Positions 63,062-64,000 of a stretch of 64,000 bases of DNA are shown here, one piece after another. Position 1 is the first letter of the stretch. Each line of letters opens with the position of its first letter. Position numbers and translations under genes: made by a program. The notes below the pieces were generated by a model. That model saw only the letters and a list, made by a program, of their open reading frames with translations, was not told the DNA's origin and searched no databases. This DNA is from Byssochlamys sp. IMV 00236 (taxonomy: Eukaryota; Ascomycota; Eurotiomycetes; Eurotiales; Thermoascaceae): positions 281,627-345,626 of the forward strand of contig MSJH02000837.1 in NCBI GenBank assembly GCA_001931875.2, given 5' to 3'.

Positions 63062-64000
63062 ATCCGCCTCTATTTTAATTATGCACTTAATAAGTAACCG
63101 CTATTTAATATCCCGGGGATTATTAATTTTTATACTCTAGAGGCCCTCTGTAATATAAGTAATAATTAGTACTTAATAAATATTTACTATACTTATTCTT
63201 TATATCTCCTGCTTTATTATATTCTCTTTTACCCTAATAGTAGGATAGGCTATTACTAGGCTATATAATTAACTAGGATAATAGATTAAGGTAATCCTTA
63301 TTAGCAGAATAGGCTAATTAATTAAATATAGATATAGTAGCTAATATATCTATATAAGGGTTTATTTAATATTTTATATTAAGGTGCCAATCTCTTTTAA
63401 TAGTTTATTATTAATACCTATATTATAATAGAGAAGAGAAAGCTAGATTTTATATAGAGGAATTAGCCTAAGCTATATACTAAGAAATATTCCTAGATAT
63501 AGTTAAGCACCCGCGCTTAAAAATTACATAGAGGTTTACTTAATTAGTTAGCATTTACTGAGATAAGTTAATAGGTAATTTTACTAGTAATATTTATAAG
63601 AAGTATATACTATTATTAGAAGTATTACTATAATTCTATAGCTATTATAATATAATATAATAAGCCTACCTTTTTTATTATATTTATAGTAAATCTATAT
63701 TAAGTAAAGATTAAGAATAAGCTTATTTAGAATAATGCTAAGGTTCTAATTTAGGATACTTATACTTATCTTAATTTAATTGCGTAAGTATTTTAAATAA
63801 AGCTAAACTACCTTTTAGATAATATTACTAAGTAAGATATCTTTAGTTAATATAGAGCCTATGTCTTTATAGTTAAGTATTAAAAGCAAGGACTCTCTTA
63901 TACTTATATTCTTTTATAGGTAAATAGCGGTTAGTAATTCCTTAACCTGTCTATTTTTAATAGAGTAATTTTAGCAGAGATTTTGCCTATTAATAGTTAT
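63062..64000 (+). pseudogene. Helitron Rep/helicase N-terminal relic, partial
   Basis: A single reading frame (starts at positions 2 modulo 3) from about 63062 to the window edge keeps the order of conserved blocks of the Helitron-like N-terminal (Rep) domain. LLYYILFYPNSRIGYY at 63209 corresponds to the family's LLFPYGEDGW; GANLF followed by two stops and FIINTYIIIEKRKLDFI at 63383 to GGRLFQQYIVDAYxxIExxRLxYIR; KPTFFIIFIVN at 63662 to KPDLFITFTxNPKW; and YRAYVFIVKY, stop, KQGLSYTYILL at 63851 to the Rep block ending QKRGLPHAHILL. The stops are TAA or TAG at Gln- or Trp-like positions, so RIP rather than frameshift destroyed it. The relic runs off the right edge; the helicase part would lie beyond. 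The match is by memory of the family, but the collinear order over 900 bp makes it strong. Confidence 0.82.

Larger units (their letters stand above)
53870..64000. other. AT-rich, RIP-degraded transposon block
   Basis: From about 53,870 to the window end the sequence is overwhelmingly A and T and holds no intact gene. Where coding relics can be followed, the in-frame stops are TAA or TAG at positions that read as Gln or Trp, as expected from C-to-T and G-to-A changes at CpA/TpG. This is the pattern of repeat-induced point mutation, a fungal defence against duplicated DNA. The block is composite: a TIR-bounded element (54,383-61,530) lies within other degraded sequence, including a Helitron relic at the right edge. 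Confidence 0.85.

Noticed and set aside
53870..64000. Mitochondrial DNA insertion as the cause of the AT-rich block
   Set aside because: No mitochondrial genes seen; TIR ends, a Helitron frame and Gln-to-stop changes indicate degraded transposons.

Overview
The window looks like chromosomal DNA of a filamentous ascomycete, most likely an Aspergillus-type Eurotiomycete (inferred). The evidence is short introns of about 45-110 bp with GTRNGT donors, CTGAC/CTAAC-like branch sites and YAG acceptors, together with recognisable fungal families: a Rab11/Ypt31 GTPase, a mitochondrial ClpX, a DUF3405 protein, a Dal5-type MFS carrier, a Zn2Cys6 regulator, a secreted class-2 lipase, a secreted amidase, a GH92 mannosidase, a glycogen branching enzyme and a YDR124W-like helical-bundle protein. 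The last 10 kb is extremely AT-rich and carries the mark of repeat-induced point mutation (RIP).

Layout. 1-2.77 kb: no gene seen. 2.77-8 kb: Rab11-like GTPase (-) and a large chromodomain protein (+), transcribed divergently from a shared 0.77 kb region containing a CACGTG site. 8.77-10.77 kb: mitochondrial ClpX (-). 13.8-16.1 kb: type II membrane DUF3405 protein (+). 17.5-18.7 kb: zinc alcohol dehydrogenase (-). 21.6-23.3 kb: MFS transporter (+). 26.8-29.2 kb: Zn2Cys6 transcription factor (+). 30.3-31.2 kb: secreted lipase (+). 31.4-32.2 kb: ferritin-like protein (-). 33.8-34.7 kb: alpha/beta hydrolase (-). 36.05-38 kb: secreted amidase (+). 39.6-42.3 kb: GH92 alpha-mannosidase (+) with an in-frame stop. 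42.7-45.2 kb: glycogen branching enzyme (+). 45.2-50.8 kb: ordinary composition, no convincing gene. 50.8-52.3 kb: YDR124W-like protein (+), of the family that includes the A. fumigatus subtelomeric hrmA-associated cluster protein AFUB_079030.

From about 53.87 kb to the end, composition drops abruptly to nearly all A/T. I read this block as RIP-degraded mobile DNA, possibly subtelomeric. Three things in it can be resolved. (1) A 7.15 kb element at 54,383-61,530 is bounded by about 49-bp terminal inverted repeats and flanked by TA. Its outer 32 bp match at 31 of 32 positions, and the mismatch is a CpA-to-TpA transition. (2) Inside it is a tandem array with a 147-bp (49-codon) period whose conceptual reading has an AT-hook-like core and is interrupted, as far as read, only by TAA/TAG at apparent glutamine positions. 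(3) At the right edge, one reading frame over about 940 bp retains Helitron Rep/helicase N-terminal motifs, again interrupted by TAA/TAG.

The genes do not form an obvious pathway cluster. Housekeeping genes (trafficking, mitochondrial proteostasis, glycogen synthesis) occupy the left and middle; secreted hydrolases and accessory genes are more common between 26 and 42 kb; the right end decays into gene-poor DNA and transposon relics, as expected near a subtelomere or an AT-rich isochore.
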